Assembly: GCA_937775265.1 (NCBI GenBank)
Contig: CALKBV010000002.1
Coordinates: 244,538 to 308,537, forward strand
Direction of reading: 5' to 3'
Length of the DNA stretch: 64,000 bases
Source: an uncultured Pseudomonadales bacterium
Lineage (GTDB): Bacteria > Pseudomonadota > Gammaproteobacteria > Pseudomonadales > Azotimanducaceae
Position 1 is the stretch's first letter; each line of letters begins with the position of its first letter. This document shows positions 60,708 to 64,000 of the stretch, one piece after another. A program made the translations under genes and the position numbers. The notes under the pieces were generated by a model. It was given only the letters and a program-made list of their open reading frames with translations, did not search any database and was not told the DNA's origin.

Positions 60708-61583
60708 TTAACGTGCGCACGCAATCACCATATCCTGGAGTGACAGCGCAGGGAGATTGGTAGCCCAGGTACCCCGGTGAACTTCTCCTTCTACTTTCAA
60801 ACCGTTTTTCTCATAGGCCGATCTAATAAAGCCTTCATCAATCGCAATCGCATTCTCGGGATCAATCTCTGTCGCCGAGAGTGAATGCTCATCAACTGGA
60901 AACCTGAAGGCGACTGCACTTTCACCACTACTGATTGCCGCCCGGGAATCCTCACCAAGCAAGAAGAACGAAGCAAGGCAATGTCCACCAGGTTTCAGGC
61001 ACCGAGAAATTTCCTTCAGGTAGTGTGCAATATCAGCTGGTCGCATGTGCGTAAAAACCGACGCGAGAAAAATGACATCGAATTCGTCGTCCGGAAAGGG
61101 GAACGGGTAGTCTGAGCTTTGGTATTGTCCTTTAGGATTGTAATAACTGTTAAAGACATCCGCATGATGGAATGTAAAGTTCTCGTGGGCAACGTACACT
61201 TGCTCGCACCAGTCAACGCCACTCTTCACAATTTCCAGACCTGTGTAGCTACCCTCTGCTGATAGGAACCCGGTGAGAGGGAGAGCCATGCGACCCTGGC
61301 CACTGCCAATATCCAGGACCTGCCCTCCCGGGGTGAGCCCGGTGAACTGAACCAACGTTTCAAGAAACGCACGACCATCTGCAATGAAATCGCCGCGTCC
61401 AATAAAGGTGTGCCTGCGCGCAGGAACCATTGGGTGCCGGCGACCCAACACAAAGTCCGCAAGGTCAAACCAGGCATCGTAACTGTATAGAAGAATATGT
61501 TTGATGGATTTTGGTACGTACTGCTTTATCTGCAAACCTACTCCGAATCGCGAATTTATAGCCTGAGCATGGATGAATACCAA
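60708..61583 (-). CDS. Class I SAM-dependent methyltransferase
   Basis: A 291-aa methyltransferase with a Rossmann SAM-binding motif I QVLDIGSGQGRMALPL (about residues 88-103), an acidic post-I position (TGLEIVKSG), motif FDVIFLASVFTHMRPADI, and LKPGGHCLASFF. The basic, aromatic N terminus of about 50 residues (KQYVPKSIKHILLYSYDAWF) resembles small-molecule or lipid-modifying enzymes. Substrate unknown. It lies 57 bases after the carotenoid oxygenase gene, possibly in one operon. Confidence 0.82.
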   Translation of the reverse strand: MVFIHAQAINSRFGVGLQIKQYVPKSIKHILLYSYDAWFDLADFVLGRRHPMVPARRHTFIGRGDFIADGRAFLETLVQFTGLTPGGQVLDIGSGQGRMALPLTGFLSAEGSYTGLEIVKSGVDWCEQVYVAHENFTFHHADVFNSYYNPKGQYQSSDYPFPFPDDEFDVIFLASVFTHMRPADIAHYLKEISRCLKPGGHCLASFFLLGEDSRAAISSGESAVAFRFPVDEHSLSATEIDPENAIAIDEGFIRSAYEKNGLKVEGEVHRGTWATNLPALSLQDMVIACAR

Positions 61584-61640
61584 AACCGCCTGCGGGTTCA
61601 GGCCAAGCCGATAGAAAGTGGTGACCCGAAGACCGAGACC

Positions 61641-63098
61641 TTAGGTTGTTGAAAACACTTCAGGTGTATAGAAACCATGAAACTGGTGAGGCAAATGATG
61701 CTTTAACTTCAACGAACACACCTGGTCATTCACATCATCGGCACGATAGATCTGCAACTCGCTCTTGTGCTCGAATCCGTTATAGACAACTTCCATCAGA
61801 TAGCCATCATCTTCTTTCGTTGCATTTATCTTTGGCACAAATACGGGCTCTGAGCCATAACACCCGGGCGGCAATGCAACCACAGTCGCATCTCCATCGT
61901 GGGTTACCCGGGATATACCATTAAAGAAACTGTTCGCGCCGTTATCCACTGAACAGGCTGTGTACGTGACTTCGTTCCTCGATCCTGTCAGGGAAGTGTT
62001 GAACGTCGGAAATTCACATTCCGTATCCATCACTTGTTCAGATTTTAATTCACCGGTCTTCATATTGAGGTGGTAACGCCGATACCAGCCACCCCCAAAC
62101 CTACCATCAGGATTAAACACGTCACCTAAGGTTTCATTTGCACCAAAGTTGTCCTGGAACATTCCATCGATTATCAGTTCGTCACCTTCTTCAAAGGCAT
62201 TACCGAAGTGGATGATCGCACCCGGATCTGTTTCGAAGCGCTTCACTTCTGTCAGTGTGTCCAGATCGACGACAACGATTTGCATCGGGATTGATTCATC
62301 AAAAGTCACCTGATCGGAAATCGTTTTGGTGCCTATGATAACGGGCATCATGTTACCGAACACGATAGAACCCAGGAAGAAAACCGCGTATTTGTCCGAG
62401 AGCGCAAAATCGTGACAGAAAGGGAAGGTATCCAGTGGAATCTGCGCTTTCTTAAATAGAGTTCCCTCAGGGCTAATACGATACATGTTGATGCACGGCT
62501 TCGGCCCCTTCAGTCCAAAACCTGAAACACCTGCACCATAGTTGATATAGTCGCCCGATCCAGGATGCACCTTGCCATGTGCGCTAAATACCATGGATGG
62601 TTCCAACTCACCTTCATAAGTGAACTCACCGATCGTGTCGAGTGACCCTGGCTGAAGCTCCCAAGGCTTACCGCCTTCGTTAAGCGCCAGCAAATGACCA
62701 CCGTGATAAACCGTATTAGTGTTAGCCGGGTTGGCTGGCATTTTCAGAAAGTTTGATAAAAGACCACCAGGCACCTGTGTACCGAATCCGCGATACAGCA
62801 CTTTTTGAGCAGCTGTCTCTTCGATGTATTTGGGTGTTCGCACATAACGATTCCGGAAATGCGCCTTGCCTTCATTAAAGGTGAACTGGCAGAGCATGCC
62901 GTCACCATCGAACCAGTGGCCGTATTTGGAATCACCAATACGCTGCCTGCCAGGACCATTCCTGTAGAAAGTACCTCTGATATCAGTGGGTAGTTCGCCC
63001 TCGACATCTTCAAGGTCGTAGTCATATTCCACGTCCAGGTTTTCCAATCCACCGTGGCAACTTGGCACTTCATTGGTACCTAACGCTTGTACACTCAT
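61641..63098 (-). CDS. Carotenoid oxygenase family protein (RPE65/CCD type)
   Basis: A 485-aa non-haem iron dioxygenase that cleaves double bonds in carotenoids or stilbene-like compounds. It has NGPGRQRIGDSKYGHWFDGDGML at the start, and all four iron-binding histidines are visible in FSAHGKVHPG, FPFCHDFAL, AIIHFGNAF and LPHQFHGFY (the last close to the C terminus). Substrate undefined (carotenoid, apocarotenoid or lignostilbene). Flanked by a TauD-type dioxygenase and a methyltransferase. Confidence 0.9.
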   Translation of the reverse strand: MSVQALGTNEVPSCHGGLENLDVEYDYDLEDVEGELPTDIRGTFYRNGPGRQRIGDSKYGHWFDGDGMLCQFTFNEGKAHFRNRYVRTPKYIEETAAQKVLYRGFGTQVPGGLLSNFLKMPANPANTNTVYHGGHLLALNEGGKPWELQPGSLDTIGEFTYEGELEPSMVFSAHGKVHPGSGDYINYGAGVSGFGLKGPKPCINMYRISPEGTLFKKAQIPLDTFPFCHDFALSDKYAVFFLGSIVFGNMMPVIIGTKTISDQVTFDESIPMQIVVVDLDTLTEVKRFETDPGAIIHFGNAFEEGDELIIDGMFQDNFGANETLGDVFNPDGRFGGGWYRRYHLNMKTGELKSEQVMDTECEFPTFNTSLTGSRNEVTYTACSVDNGANSFFNGISRVTHDGDATVVALPPGCYGSEPVFVPKINATKEDDGYLMEVVYNGFEHKSELQIYRADDVNDQVCSLKLKHHLPHQFHGFYTPEVFSTT

Positions 63099-63231
63099 TG
63101 GTTTATCTCTTTAGTTTGTAATTTGTCTGAAATCGCGCAAGCGCGATAAAGTCTTCGCTTATACACCACTAGCATCCCGATGAGCAGTGTCGACATACCC
63201 GAAGGGTTCAATTGAAAGGATAACCGAGAAT

Positions 63232-64000
63232 TCAATGCTGCGCTGCCTCTGGCGGCTTACCATCCAAAATTGAAACGCGCTCACCGTATCTAGCGAACCC
63301 CGCATAATCCATGATCGCCTGGTGTTGAACACAACGGTTATCCCACATAACCAGTGTATTCGGCGCCCACTTTACCCGACACTGAAGTCGAGCATTCCTG
63401 GCAACGAAGTCATACAGGCCCGATAGCAACATATCACTCTCCCAACCGGGTATGTTCTCAATATGAGAGGTGAAACTGCCGTTCACGAAGAGCAGCGGTC
63501 TGCCGGTTTCCGGATGCTTGGCAATAATCGGATGACTCGCCTGTGGGTATTGTTGGCCGGCAGGCAGCGTGATCCCGTAATTTCGAAGGTCAATTTCGCC
63601 ATCGTGAAACGCAGTTTTCCCCATCAGTAGAGTCTTCAGGTCATTCGAGAGCTCACTAAACGCCTCGTACATGTTGGCAAACATGGTATCACCACCACCA
63701 TTATCCGGGACCTTCGTCACATACAGCAGTGAAGCCATTGGCGGCACCGCCTCGCAGCTGACATCCGAGTGCCAGGCCTCGCCGTTACTTTGTTTAGCAT
63801 CGGCAGGGGTGTCGATGACAAAAATTTCGGGGTCGCCCCCCTTATTTAACCCACTCCGGTGGGATGGGTGCACATGCAGTTCGGCAAAATGACGAGCAAA
63901 CTGCTTGTGGTCTTCGCGGGAAAGCACCTGGTCTCTGAATACCAGCACAAGATGTCGAAGAAAGAGTTCCCGAAGCCTTGCGATCGTATCCTTGTCCAGC
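63232..64000 (-). CDS. TauD/TfdA family dioxygenase (5' end outside window)
   Basis: The C-terminal 255 codons of a Fe(II)/2-oxoglutarate dioxygenase. The frame stays open to the window edge (LDKDTIARLRELFLRHLVLVFRDQVLS), so the start is beyond 64000. The iron site is WHSDVS (His, Asp) and QHQAIMDYAGFARYGERVSI (distal His, and the 2-oxoglutarate Arg). Family substrates include taurine, 2,4-D and other sulfonates or phenoxy acids; here unknown. It lies 133 bases upstream of the carotenoid oxygenase gene. Confidence 0.88.
   Translation of the reverse strand, partial: LDKDTIARLRELFLRHLVLVFRDQVLSREDHKQFARHFAELHVHPSHRSGLNKGGDPEIFVIDTPADAKQSNGEAWHSDVSCEAVPPMASLLYVTKVPDNGGGDTMFANMYEAFSELSNDLKTLLMGKTAFHDGEIDLRNYGITLPAGQQYPQASHPIIAKHPETGRPLLFVNGSFTSHIENIPGWESDMLLSGLYDFVARNARLQCRVKWAPNTLVMWDNRCVQHQAIMDYAGFARYGERVSILDGKPPEAAQH

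Overview
The window is a dense chromosomal segment of a gammaproteobacterium. Gene order follows the pseudomonad plan over most of its length: tRNA-Tyr/Gly/Thr-tuf-tRNA-Trp-secE-nusG-rplKAJ; bactofilin-erpA-M23-tyrS; sfsA-aminotransferase-dksA-gluQ-pcnB-acsA; pnp-rpsO-truB-rbfA-infB-nusA-rimP; and secG-tpiA-glmM-folP-ftsH-rlmE/yhbY-greA-carBA-dapB-dnaJK-grpE-hrcA/recN-fur/bamE-ratBA-smpB-ssrA. The tmRNA tag (ANDENYALAA) is the enterobacterial/pseudomonad type. Base composition looks close to balanced. Carotenoid oxygenase, TauD-type and flavin monooxygenase genes at the right end would suit a free-living, probably marine or aquatic, aerobe; the species is not identified.

Layout. 1-6.7 kb: ribosomal protein and elongation factor genes with seven tRNAs, a SPOR-domain protein and birA. 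6.7-13.1 kb: tyrS (with an apparent 1-nt frameshift), an M23 murein peptidase, erpA, bactofilin, a coiled-coil membrane protein and a CLC chloride transporter. 13.2-21.4 kb: hemL plus a PfkB-family kinase, then the minus-strand operon aminotransferase-sfsA-hmuU-hmuV-polB. 21.5-27.4 kb: dksA with a giant Lys/Ala/Pro tail, gluQ, a possible small mobile element, pcnB and acsA (two 1-nt shifts). 27.4-36.4 kb: the transcription/translation operon from tRNA-fMet and rimP to pnp. 36.6-43.8 kb: tRNA-Leu, secG, tpiA, glmM, folP, ftsH, rlmE, yhbY, greA. 43.8-54.4 kb: carAB, dapB and the heat-shock block dnaJ-dnaK-grpE-hrcA. 54.5-60.7 kb: recN, fur, bamE, ratB/ratA, a gutted transporter, a flavin monooxygenase-like gene, smpB and ssrA. 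60.7-64 kb: accessory methyltransferase, carotenoid oxygenase and the 3' part of a TauD-like dioxygenase.

Most of the window is ordinary core genome. The unusual parts are: an inverted-repeat element flanked by a 5-bp direct repeat between gluQ and pcnB; a short repeat (GAGCCYTCAGCG) that abuts or nearly abuts stop codons and appears to have rewritten the end of recN; an NSS transporter reduced to its two ends; a cluster of competing hairpins before rpsO; a 230-residue basic tail on DksA with an internal switch of reading frame; a tRNA-Ile/tRNA-Ala pair with no rRNA genes; a BirA without a recognisable DNA-binding motif; and the absence of coaX and panBCD from their usual places. No complete new defence system, CRISPR array, phage or transposase gene was seen. 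Three genes carry 1-nt shifts, so some base-level errors in the assembly are possible.
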